From assembly GCA_018398765.1 (NCBI GenBank), contig JAHBMJ010000614.1, positions 19,448 to 44,200 on the forward strand: a stretch of 24,753 bases of DNA. Direction: 5' to 3'. The notes under the pieces were generated by a model that worked only from the letters and a program-made list of their open reading frames with translations, made no database searches and was not told where the DNA came from. Each line of letters begins with the position of its first letter. The first letter of the stretch is position 1. A program made the translations under genes and the position numbers. Below are positions 9,209 through 19,031 of this stretch, piece after piece. Origin of the DNA: Chromera velia. Lineage: Eukaryota; Sar; Chromeraceae.

Positions 9209-9931
9209 TGCCTCCTTTGTTTGTCCAGGCATACTGATCAATTCACTGGTTCTGCTGAAGCCCTTCGTGCGGTTCTGAAAGACAGTCAGGAGGGCGCAAA
9301 TCAAATCGTGTTGCGAGAGGATTTCCGAGGAGACGGAAGGGACTCAAAGTCACTCCTGCTTACTCTCTTTCCCCACACCTCTAAATTGAAGTCCCGACGT
9401 GAAACCAATGACAGTGCCTCTTTTTTGTACCTACTGTGTCCGACTGTCATGGCAGTAAGTGTCGTTTTCTGAGTCTTCTTTAATTTCTGGCTGACCGGTC
9501 ACATTGCTCGCGCATGCTCGCGCGTTCAGTCTGATCATGTCGTTCTGCATGCATGCATGCGGCTTTTCGCGGCCCCGCGGGCCCCCCCGCCGCGGGCGGC
9601 CTTGCAGCTAGGGCCGCAATGCATGCAGGCTCCCCCCCCCCCCCCCNNNCGGAGGCCTTCCCGCACGCACAAAAGCCTAGTACGCGTAGACGGACAACAA
9701 AGGACAAAATCGCAGACGGATCGCGATGACTTGCCTTGATTTGGAGATCGATGCAAGCGGCCTAATGTCTTCAAACCGAATGCCTCTTTGCTTGCTCAGC
9801 GACAGAATCGTACGAACAGAATCGCACGACCCGTCGCTTGATCGATCCTGGCAAACACGTCTTTACGCACTAGTTTTGGAAGCGATGGACTGATCTCTCT
9901 ACTTTGTTGAGTTTGCTTTGGCCCTATCTCG
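9209..9931. promoter_or_regulatory. Divergent TBCA/CHMP6 promoter region with GC-rich inverted repeat
   Basis: The spacer separates two head-to-head genes. TGCATGCA octamers occur at 9546-9553, 9550-9557 and 9620-9627. The arms GCATGCATGCATGCGGC (9547-9563) and GCCGCAATGCATGC (9613-9626) can pair around a very GC-rich core containing CCGCGG. A 15-C run and three N (9647-9649) follow. Part of the interval must be 5' UTR. Promoter function is inferred from position. Confidence 0.6.
9647..9649. other. Three ambiguous bases after a 15-C run
   Basis: NNN directly follows the C homopolymer (9632-9646), a sequencing or assembly ambiguity. Confidence 0.97.
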
Positions 9932-11930
9932 ATGGGGAACCTCTTCGGAAAGCGGAGGAGGCAGTCGGATCCGGGGGATGAAAAGATCACAGATGCCGAC
10001 AGGGCCATTTTGGACTTGAAGAATCAAAAAGGTCCGTCAGAGGAGGGAGGTATAAGGGACTAGAGATTGCGGCGTCTCCTTTCCTCTATTTTGTCCACTC
10101 ACTCCTGTGGCTGAGTGGTGCTTGCAGACCAATTGACGATTCACAAGAGGAAACTCGCTGCGCTGATTCCGAAAGATGTCGAAGCGGCAAAAAAGATGAT
10201 AGCAGAGGGACGAAAGCAGCTGGCTCTGTTGGCTTTGAGGAAAAAGAAGCACCACGAGAAGTTAGTGCAGGACTGCGAGAACCACCTGATGATGGTGGAA
10301 GAAATGATTGGAAGAGTGGAGATGCAACAGGTAGGGAGGAAAATGGGAGGGGCAATAGCATACTCCCGTCTGTCTGCCTTTCCCGCTTGTCTAGACAGAC
10401 ACCCGAGTGAGGTTTTGACCTATTCCTTGTTGGCCTGTTTGTGTTCCTCCTCTCCCATGATTGTCCTTCCGAATTGTCTCCCCTTTGCAAAGACGGGAGG
10501 TGTGGAAAGTAGAACAACTTGTTGTTTTTGCATGCTTCAACACATTACTTTGAGAGACAAAATGATTCACTTTCACAACGTGTTTTGTCTTCCTTTTTTC
10601 TCTGTGCGTGATTTCAGTTGGAGTCTGTGACAGTCTCTGCACTGGCTGCGGGCAACACCGCAGTGAAGAAGTACAGAGAGGAGGTGACTGTGGACTATGT
10701 GGCGAATCTGGTGGACGAGAGCGAGGAAGGGCGGCTCCACGTTCAGGAGATTGACGCTGAATTAGCCAGAGCAGGTGGGTTGATGTCTGTGTGTGGGGGG
10801 GTGTTGCTTGCTATTTTTTTGTTCTTTTGAGGGAGGAGATGATTCTCTGAGCTGAGGACTGTGCCTAGCTGTCACTCTTATTGCTGCAGAAACCCTTTCC
10901 CCCTCCGGGACATAACGCAACGATTTGTGTGGGCATTGAGTTGGAAGAGCACTTTCGGAACCTTTGTTAGAGTTGAATACGTAGGATGCCGACTTCGTGT
11001 TTTGCATCTGTATTGCTCTGCTCTGGTCTGCTCTGTTCTGTTCTGTTGTGTGTCGGAAGTGTGCAGGAGACAAAAGACTTCTGCCTTGCAGTTCACCGTG
11101 TGTTTTCCTCTTGCTGTTGTGTGCGTCAATTCGTTGCTGTCAGAGTTTGTAACTTGTTTTTTTCCTGTGCCTGTTGTTTTCGTACTGGTGTGATGACTCT
11201 TTTTTCCGAATTATGATGGCCCCTCCCCCATGCAACTTTTGTCTGCTGTTCTCCTGTTGGCTTCTTTGTTCTCTGCAGGCGTTACGGCGGACGACTCGGT
11301 CAGTGTAAGGGATGGGAGATAACATACATAGAATGGAAGGGAGGAGGGGGAGGTCCCTCTTTTGCCTTCTATTCTATTTCCCTATTCTTTCTGTTGCCTA
11401 TCTTTGTGCTTTCTTCATGTAGAGAAGTGCTTTTTCCTGTATCGAAGGTGTCAATTGCTTTCGTGTGTGGCGGTCCCAAATGGTTTGTGTTTTTTCTTTC
11501 GTTCTTTCCTCGCGAGGGAGAACGCGTAGCGTCCCGCAACGCCATACAGAGTGCCACTTTTCTCTTCGGGTCCTGGCATGTGAATGAATGAACCTGTCTT
11601 TGCTTGAAGGTGATTTTCTTTCGGAACACGTTGAATACATTCATTCTCTTTCCAGAATCCCCCCTTCGTTTTCGAAAATCCATTCATGACATGCATGGCT
11701 GTTGATGCATTCAGGCTGTGTTGGAGGAGCTGAGGCAAATCGAAGAACTGGAGGCCCTCAACGAGGTGGACAAACTGCCCTCAGTGCCGGCAGCTCCGGT
11801 GGGAGAGGGGGAGCAGACCGCAACCGCACAAGAGGCAGAGGCAGGGAAGGAGACGGAGAAAGAGCCGGTGAAGGCGAACCAAAAGGCAGAAAAAGAAAAG
11901 GCCAAGCAGCCTGTCGCACTTCCTGGCTGA
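9932..11930 (+). CDS. CHMP6: ESCRT-III subunit CHMP6/VPS20, five exons
   Basis: VPS20 links ESCRT-II to the membrane-scission polymer (SNF7) on endosomes. Exons are 9932-10031, 10128-10330, 10618-10774, 11279-11304 and 11715-11930 (TGA), giving 233 aa. All introns are GT-AG and all phases join. The start MGNLFGK carries Gly2, the N-myristoylation site of the family. Residues about 17-150 form the basic helical Snf7 core (DADRAILDLKNQKDQL, then a Lys-rich helix, then the acidic second half). AVLEEL followed by KLPSVPAAPV at about 182-191 matches the MIM2 motif that binds VPS4 MIT domains. The 26-nt exon 4 uses donor GTAAGG at 11305; an alternative GTCAGT at 11299 would remove two residues. The C-terminal 40 residues are Lys/Glu/Ala-rich and longer than in the human protein (201 aa). 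Confidence 0.94.
11014..11048 (+). repeat. Pentanucleotide (CTCTG/TTCTG) microsatellite in CHMP6 intron 3
   Basis: About seven imperfect CTCTG-type units lie within the 504-bp third intron, in pyrimidine- and T-rich context. Confidence 0.8.
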
Positions 11931-12344
11931 TTCTTCGATCTTTCTCCTATTTCCTTGCTTCTCTTCCTTCTCCGTCCCTTCGCTTAATCTTCTGCAGGCT
12001 GAGACTGATTAATTTGCTCTCGACCACGAACCTTGCCGTTCACGTAATTCTCATCGATTTCAACAGAACTTCTTCAGTCCCCCATCCTATATTCCTTTCG
12101 CCTTTACAAGCTGATCAAAAATCGGTGCTGCATGTACTTGTAATTTGGGTTGTGTTTGTCAGATGGTTTCCTTCTCCAGATCTGAGCTTTTAATTCCGGT
12201 AAAATTTTGATGAATTAACTTAGGAATTAACGGTGTGACCAACGTCGTATCGAATGCGCCAGCAAAGTGAGGAATGCCGTTTGCTATTCACTGGCATAAT
12301 TCATTCATAGCGAAATGTCTCTAGGAAACGTCTAGTGAAATGTT

Positions 12345-13034
12345 CAGTGCAGTTGTGAATCGCAACATATTTAATTTTGCAGGCTTTAATGTTGTCAATT
12401 AATCAATTAAGTCAACGAGTCGCTTTGAGAAAAAATGAGAATGTATTGAACTATTAAGCTATTAGTATTAATTCAAAACTATAACTAGAAGTTTACAACT
12501 ATAACATTTTCTTTCTTAGCTCGAGTCCTAGCTGGAGTCCTAGCTATATAGTTTCTTTTTTTCTCTTCTGACATTTTTTTTTTCATCAAAACTCTAGCAT
12601 TATAGTTCAATATATTCTGAAAAATTTGTTTTTAAATGACTGACTTTCTGATCATTGTCGTCATCATCATGCATACACTATCTGAGTGACCATCGCTATC
12701 TGCTTATAATGCCTATTTCTAGGCTTCTAGCGTTTGGCGGCAACGCACGAGGCAGTTTGTTCGATCTTGGACTTGCTAGTGGACTTATGAAACACTAGTT
12801 ACACAGACTTACACAATTTTATAAATTAAATATCAACATTCAATTGCAATAAATTGTTTTTAATTAATAACTAATTTAACCTTTATTACGAATCTTGCGA
12901 TATATGTCACAGAAATACCTAGAAAGATACCTTAGCAACTAGCTTAATTAGCAACAACGCCATCCTAGACGCTAGCTTAGACACCATCATTACGGCATAT
13001 ATCCTATCGTGTCTCATCCCAGTAAGGCGATTCT
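12345..13034. other. AT-rich segment present only in copy 1; no gene seen
   Basis: In copy 2 the equivalent point is GAAACGTCTAATAAAAAAAAAGGG, so copy 2 has probably lost this segment or copy 1 gained it. It contains a short tandem of GAGTCCTAGCT near 12524-12545. No terminal repeats or target duplication were seen. Confidence 0.6.
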
Positions 13035-13501
13035 TAGGCGAATCAAATATTGACATCCGTTACGTCTCTTCTAAGGTATCCATGTATTGAACATATACAT
13101 CATACTACTAGTCATACCAATATGATATGATCCACGATAAGACCAGCAACCACTGGCAGTTTGAAGGAATCATGCACTGCATTAAACATAAGAGCAAATG
13201 AATGGCATTGGCCAGATGCACAAAAGTGCTAGAAAGTATAGGAAGATATCCCCCTTTCACTTATGATTGGTCATAATTGGTATGTCCCCAATAAAGTGGG
13301 ATCTATTTACTTATCAGAGAGCTGAAAGAAGGATGGGAACAAATGCTGCTGAAAGGTTTCCCTTTCAGGCATTTGATCAATGTGGAGGACTGCATTTATG
13401 CCTGCCCATTCTTCGGAGCTGCCTCTTCGTTCCTGTCACCTCTATCGGGCAAAATGAAACACCTCCTGCACTCACTCACCGCCACTCACCATCCCTCACC
13501 C

Positions 13502-14030
13502 TCACTCCGCAGATGCTCGATCATCTGACAGAGAGATGAAAGAGAGACCAGATCTAGGACCAAATGCATGTCCGACTGAGGAGACAACCAAAGATCTCAA
13601 TGCAAGACGACGCGATGACCCACGCAGAGACCTAAGGCCAAATCTGGTGCATGTCAGTGACACACGTTCACATTTGCCGTCTGCTTCAACCCCCCACCCC
13701 GCTGCCACTGTGTGTGGACAGGCCGCGGTGAAGGAGCAGGTCTGCAGGTGTGCCCTGAAGCGCCTGTCGGACTGCAACCCAACCACCTTCCTTCCCACTC
13801 TGGATGTTGCTGTAGAGGTTGAGCCAGTCATTTTGGTCGAATGTCCTTTCAATGTGACTAAAAAGGGCCGTTGCTGCCTGAACGGATGAACCCCCCTGTC
13901 CAGCCTGAGGACCTGTGCCTGTTGTCCAGTTGATTACTGCGTTCCAAGCCATACTGACTTCAGCAGGGAGAGTCCTTGATACCTCCTGCCCCCGGTCTTG
14001 GTTCAGTAGGAAGAGGGGCCAGTCATGCAC
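13502..14030 (-). pseudogene. Decayed minus-strand reading frame in copy 1, unknown family
   Basis: The frame from 14030 to 13686 has protein-like composition (MAWNAVINWTTGTG, ATALFSHIERTFDQNDW, GGWVAVRQALQGTPADLLL). The counterpart in copy 2 (18433-17984) has a 1-nt deletion after NIQSG, where copy 1 has CCTTCCTTCCCACT on the plus strand and copy 2 has one C fewer. Downstream frames therefore differ. No domain was recognised. It lies downstream, in transcription order, of the pseudogene at 14436-15558 and could be a further exon of the same gene. Confidence 0.35.
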
Positions 14031-14435
14031 ACCGTCTCCCTACCACCACAGTCGCATCCTGCATTCCTTAACCATTTGAGAGTTTCATGGAGTGTTACGG
14101 TGCAATCGAAGAAGAAGAGAAGCACAAAATGAATAATCGCCATTTTGGCCACCCTGCGTTTTCACAAGCTTTCATAAGGAGACAGATGTCAATGTGTTGC
14201 CTCCTGGCTCCGTGTCACACTGTGTGCACAATTGTGACAATAAATGTCACATTCAATCTTCTTCATGCACGTACGTGCGGGATCGAGAGCTGGGGACGAG
14301 AAAAACAGGACAGCTCAAGAGAGAGCGACGACAGTTAATGAGAAAAAAAACAGCGAGACCGAAAGCAGCAAAAACGAGCGCAGAGTTCCCCAATGATACT
14401 TTGCAGGTAGCTGAGAGATTGTGTCCGGCAAAGAG

Positions 14436-15558
14436 CTAGCGATGACGGGAAATTTCAGCGAAGTGCCAGGAAAGGAGAAACGAAGAAGGAAAGGAAACAG
14501 GGTTTCTTACGAACAAGCACTTGCTGACCGGTGCACCAGCGAAGATGTTCAGTTGTTCAACAGAGTCCACTGTAGATTGTCGCACAAGGAAGACGTAAGC
14601 GAACAGGCGGGCAATCAGAGAGACTTCCTCTGCATCGGTTCTCACTCGACAGGCACTTGCAGCCTCCTCCCACTCCCTCTCTCTCCCTTGCACAATCGCT
14701 TTACACTCTTCAGAGGGAGGGGAGAACACTGCTCCTTTCCCCTTCAAGAAATCTCCGGGATTGCGTCTGATCTCATCAGCAAGTTCCCTCCATCTATCAC
14801 TACTGCGGCCTTTGCAAGTCGAAAGTACAGTCTCTCGAACGACTCATCCGAAACAGTCTCGAGAACAGCCCTGCTCACTCTCCCCGGAACTGTCCCCAAG
14901 GGGTCGGTCTCTCCAAGGTTAGCCATCGTTTGCGCCACAGCCCCTCTCACTGCTTCCTGTGCGTGGAGCATTCTTCTTTGGTCATCACAGCGCACCCACA
15001 ACAACGCTTTCCCCCTTTCGTCTTGGTAAGTGAAGTAAGCTTCGTTGTCATCGTGGCGTCTCCAAGTCACGAAATTGGAGTCCTACGGACGAATGGCTGC
15101 AGGGGACTGCAAACAAATTTCAGCAAGACAAGAAATGTCCACACGTCTTTCAATGTGCATTGGGGATTTTTTAGAGCCGATCGAGGCCAACATACCTGGA
15201 ATAGACGTTTCCGCTCGAAGACTGGACGGAGAAACAGTAGTGTCCAATACTTTCCGATTTCCGTGCGGTAGGTTTTGTTCAGGGCCTCTACCTGTCCAGG
15301 AGATCTCTGAGTGACGTTCTGCGGAACCCCAGGCTGGCCTCTGCCTTCTCTTGAGCGGCGCGATGACCGCCGAGACCTGCCGTAGCCCCCTTTGCCCCTG
15401 CCGCCACTCTGAGCAGGTCTAGGAGCAGGTTGTGGAGCCCTTGTAGCCCTCCGTTGGCAGACCGTAAAACCGAAGAACCTCAACACGTCCTTAACAAGAT
15501 TGGCCGCTCTTGAGAACAGCCACATTCTCAGACTGATGTCCCTCAATGCAGCACGCAC
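14436..15558 (-). pseudogene. Decayed gene in copy 1, basic RGS-rich segment, unknown family
   Basis: Reading on the minus strand, the first block (to 15196) carries RMWLFSRAANLVKDVLRFFG, an Arg/Gly/Ser-rich nucleic-acid-binding-like stretch (GRGKGGYGRSRRSSRRSREG) and VEALNKTYRTEIGKYW. It ends at a strong donor CAG|GTATGT. The second block has WRRHDDNEAYFTYQDERGK, LGETDPLGTVPGRVSRAV and FERLYFRLAKAA, then is frameshifted by a 7-nt deletion relative to copy 2 (near 14800). The third block is KGKGAVFSP to RLFAYVFLVRQSTVDSV. A TAG lies just upstream of the second block near 15085, where copy 2 is open. A TATATAAAG motif lies upstream near 15600. I recognise no family; capsid, gag or host origin are all possible. 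Confidence 0.45.
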
Positions 15559-15739
15559 TGGTCCCCACGCTGGGTAACTTGGAGAACCATTTGACTTGCT
15601 TTATATAATTCCCAATTAATTCAGAAAAGTTGATTGGATAAATTTTTTGAGAAGTTCGCTCACGTGGACAGTTACGTCCTTTTTTAGTACACTTGCCCAC
15701 CTTTGTTCGCTCGTCTCTGTGAATGTGCCGTAGATTTGA

Positions 15740-15753
15740 AGTATATATATAAG
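15740..15753. promoter_or_regulatory. TATA-like alternating tract upstream of the copy 1 pseudogene
   Basis: GTATATATATAAGAG is conserved in copy 2 near 20290-20304. It reads as TATA-box-like on either strand. Promoter role is inference. Confidence 0.3.
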
Positions 15754-15910
15754 AGAGCAAGGTTGACTCTTGAAAGTCCTGCCTCAAATCAGAAATCAAC
15801 TCTCACAGCAGGTCGACTCATGTCGAATGCAGTGGCGGATCCGCCGGCCGGATCGACTATACAGTGCAACACTTTTTGCAACATGCATGCATGCACTCCT
15901 TATAATTGAA

Positions 15911-15948
15911 TCGCGCGCGCGCGTGCGCGCGTTGCATGCATGCAACAC
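15911..15948. repeat. Alternating CG/TG tract and 16-bp palindrome at the copy 1 end
   Basis: A CGCGCGCGCGTGCGCGCG-type alternating purine-pyrimidine tract, a Z-DNA-prone sequence, is followed by the perfect palindrome GTTGCATGCATGCAAC. The unit ends about 10 bp later. Confidence 0.75.
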
Positions 15949-15955
15949 TGCATCC

Positions 15956-16614
15956 GTGCAATGAGCGTCGCGGAAAGTCCCTCGCGCGCCCATCATGCAC
16001 GAGCGATCGAAAGTCAGACTGCTTTCACGTTCATGCAAGCTCGGTGTCAGATCATGCAGTTTCCGAATCATGCAACTGAGAGAAAGTGGGCTGCATTTGA
16101 CAAGGTTTTGACCCGCGCAATCAGTCACACATATACAGCACAACCGAAGGCCTCGACGGCCCTCACGCTCTTCTTCAAATTCAAGAACATTCAATGCGGA
16201 CACCACGACGCCAAAGAACTTTGTGCAACATGCAACACATCATGACGAGTGGAACGGGTCTCCGAACCTATATGTCGTGAATGATTGCGTCAACATTCCT
16301 CTTCAAGCCCTCTCGAAATTGCTCAGTTTCCAAAGAGGGCAAAAGCATGCAGGTCGCATGAAGACCCAGCAGCTAGTGGACTGAGATATCGCTGGCTTGT
16401 GAATGGTTTCTCTGAGTAACTGCTGCATGCAACACCTACATGCACTCAAGGATGGGATAGCGCCATCGTGACCTCTTCAAGGCTCCCACGTGAGTGAGGG
16501 AAAGCAACAGCTTCTAACAAAGAAAGACAACCCTCTGAGAAAGGCCATCGGCACTTTGCTGATATTTGCTCTCGTCACCTCCGCAAGACTATATATATAT
16601 ATATATACTTGCAG
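15956..16614. other. Single-copy spacer between the duplicated units; no gene seen
   Basis: The stretch has scattered ATGCA and GCATG motifs and ends in a (TA)n tract at 16590-16607 just before the candidate splice acceptor. Overlapping frames on both strands have no convincing protein character. Confidence 0.4.
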
Positions 16615-16728
16615 ATAAAAATCTGGCTGTTGCTTCTTCTCCTGAGTGCAGATGGACAAGTGTATGCACTCCCGCCGATACACGAGGCAGAACCTCAAAG
16701 AGGAAACTCAAAAGGCTGCGTAGTGCAG
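16615..16728 (+). CDS. Candidate exon encoding a signal-peptide-like segment
   Basis: A 114-nt piece lies between ACTTGCAG and a consensus donor GCAG|GTAAGC; both borders are phase 0. It encodes IKIWLLLLLLSADGQVYA followed by LPPIHEAEPQRG, that is, a hydrophobic core with a plausible signal-peptidase site after VYA. No ATG was seen within it, so an upstream exon would be needed. If unspliced, the frame stays open to 17226, adding a Cys-containing stretch and a Lys/Glu-rich segment. The product is unknown. Confidence 0.3.
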
Positions 16729-17301
16729 GTAAGCTGTGTGAAATTTATGGACTGCGCCAGCATCTGCACACCGTTCCTAGAAGTTCAACCGCAATGTCGA
16801 AACATGAGCATGGAAGCGAAGAAGAGCCTGGAAGATAAAGAAAAGGAAAAAGCAACAAAAAGAGATAGGAAGGAAGGAAGGAAGGAAATAGGAAGCAGGG
16901 GAATGAATGCACATGCGCTCTTCTGCAGCTGTGAGGGGAAAACGTGTGTAAGCCTAGGTGTAAGCAATCAGCATTATGTAGCAGCATACTCACAGCATGG
17001 TAGGTGTCTACCTGGCGAGAGACCCAGCCGGACGTCACGTGCTCTACATGTGCATCGGGCTCAGACCGTAGACCGTAAGGGGGCATTAGGATTGCGTCCC
17101 GCCTGTTTTGGGCCGTCAGACTTGAGGCTGTATGTTCGCTCTGCGATTTCGCGCTTCGAGCAAGCCCAGACAGAAGAGTGCACGTGCATGCATACATGTA
17201 TGCATCTAGGATCCGCAGGTGACTAGCTAGGGAGACAGTGGAAGGCCAATGGAAGATCCTATCCGAGGGGAAGCAGGGAGACAGGCAACAGAAGATTCCA
17301 A
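16729..17301. other. Spacer 5' of copy 2; possible intron or exon continuation
   Basis: It holds a short GGAA repeat near 16868, a TTCTGCAG acceptor-like site near 16928 and the GCATGCATACATGTATGCATC inverted-repeat-like tract near 17185. No second exon could be joined in frame with confidence. Confidence 0.3.
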
Positions 17302-17570
17302 ATCAAAAATCGGTGCTGCATGTACTTATAATTTTGGTTATGTTTGTCAGATGGTTTCTTTCTATAGATCTGAGCTTTTAATTCCGGTAAAAGTTTGATG
17401 AATTAACTTAGGAATTAACGGTGTGACCAACGTGGTATCGAATGCGCCATCAAACTGAGGAATGCCGTTTGCTATTCACATGTATAATTCATTCATAGCG
17501 AAATGTATCTAGGAATTCGAAACGTCTAATAAAAAAAAAGGGCGAATCAAATATTGATATCCGGTACGTT

Positions 17571-17807
17571 TTGTCTAGAGTATCCTACATACATCATGCT
17601 AATATGATAAGATCCAAGATTAGACCAGCAACCACTGGCAGTTTGAAGGAATCATGCACTGCATTAAACATAAGAGCAAATGAATGGCATTGTCCGGATA
17701 CACAAAAGTGCTGGAAAATATGGGAAGATATCCCCTTTTCATTTATGATTAGTCGTAATCGGTATATCCCCAATAAAGTGGGATCTATTTACTTATCAGA
17801 GAGCTGA
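17571..17807 (+). pseudogene. Plus-strand open frame in copy 2, disrupted in copy 1
   Basis: The frame has protein-like composition (LKESCTALNIRANEWHCPDT, CWKIWEDIPFSFMISRNR, YIPNKVGSIYLSES). In copy 1 both Trp codons of CWKIW are TAG, and a further TAA or TAG-type change follows. It could be a remnant of a protein encoded on the opposite strand from the main decayed gene. No family was recognised, and the chance-ORF alternative is serious. Confidence 0.25.
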
Positions 17808-17983
17808 AAGAAGGATGGGAACAAATGTTTCTGAAAGGTTTCCCTTTCAGGCATTTGATCAATGTCGAGGACTGCATTTATGCCTGCCCATTCTTCGGAG
17901 CTGCCTCTTCGTTCCTGTCACCTCTATAAGCCAAAATGAAACACCTCCTACACTCACTCACCACCACTCACCATCCTTCACCC

Positions 17984-18433
17984 TCACTCCGCAAATGCTT
18001 GATCATCTGACAGAGAGATGAAAGAGAGACCAGATCTAGGACCAAATGCATGTCCGATTGAGGAGACAACCAAAGATCTCAACGCAAGACGACGCGATGA
18101 CCCATGCAGAGACCTAAGGCCAAATCTGATGTATGTCAGTGATACACGTTCACATTTGTCGTCTGCTTCAACCCCCCACCCCGCTGCCACTGTGTGTGGA
18201 CAGGCCGCGGTGAAGGAGCAGGTCTGCAGGTGTGCCCTGAAACGCCTGTTGGACTGCAACCCAACCACCTTCCTTCCACTCTGGATATTGCTGTAGAGGT
18301 TTAGCCAGTTATTTTGGTCGAATATCCTTTCTATATGACTAAAAAGGGCCGTTGCTGCCTGAACGGATGAACCCCCTTGTCCAGCCTGAGGACCTGTGCC
18401 TGTTGTCCAGTTGATTACTGCGTTCCAAGCCAT
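17984..18433 (-). pseudogene. Decayed minus-strand reading frame in copy 2
   Basis: It begins like its copy 1 counterpart (MAWNAVINWTTG to NIQSG), then a 1-nt deletion throws it into another frame, which happens to stay open. The tail is therefore probably not native protein. Confidence 0.35.
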
Positions 18434-19031
18434 ACTAACTTCAGCAGGGAGAGTCCTTGATACCTCCTGCCCCCGTCTTGATTCAGTGGAAAGAGGGGCC
18501 AGTCACACCTTCTCCCTACCATCACAGTCGCATCCTGCATTCATTAAGTTAAACAATTTGAGAGTTTCATGGAGTGTTACAGTGCAACCGAAGAAGAAGA
18601 GAAGCATAAAATGAATAATCGCCATTTTGGTGATATAGTCAAATTCGTGACGCCCTCAGGGCTGCATTTTTACAAGCTTTCATAAGGAGACAGATGTCAA
18701 TGTGTTGTCTCCTGGCCGCTCCTGGCTCCGTTTCATACTGTATGCACAATTATGATAATGAATGTCACATTCAATCTTCTTCATACACGTACGTGCGGGA
18801 TCGAGAGCTGGGGACGAGAAAAACAGGACAGCTCAAGAGAGAGCGACGACAGTTAATGAGAAAAAAAACAGCGAGACCGAAAGCAGCAAAAACGAGCGCA
18901 GAGTTCCCCAATGATACTTTGCAGGTAGCTGAGAGATTGTGTCCGGCAAAGAGCTAGCGATGACGGGAAATTTCAGCGAAGTGCCTGGAAAGGAGAAACG
19001 AAGAAGGAAACTTTTAAGGAAACAGGGTTTC

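Larger units (their letters stand above)
12114..15955 (-). repeat. Large duplicated unit, copy 1 (3.84 kb)
   Basis: It is collinear with 17302-20496 in the same orientation. Identity begins at ATCAAAAATCGG and ends at AACACTGCATCC; flanks beyond these points are unrelated. Relative to copy 2, it has about 690 extra AT-rich bases at roughly 12345-13034. The 5' boundary lies 184 bp after the CHMP6 stop codon, possibly inside its 3' UTR. The ends share a weak inverted similarity (GTGCTGCATGTA versus GTGTTGCATGCA). The minus-strand gene inside suggests minus polarity. Whether this is a transposon or a segmental duplication is open. Confidence 0.8.
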
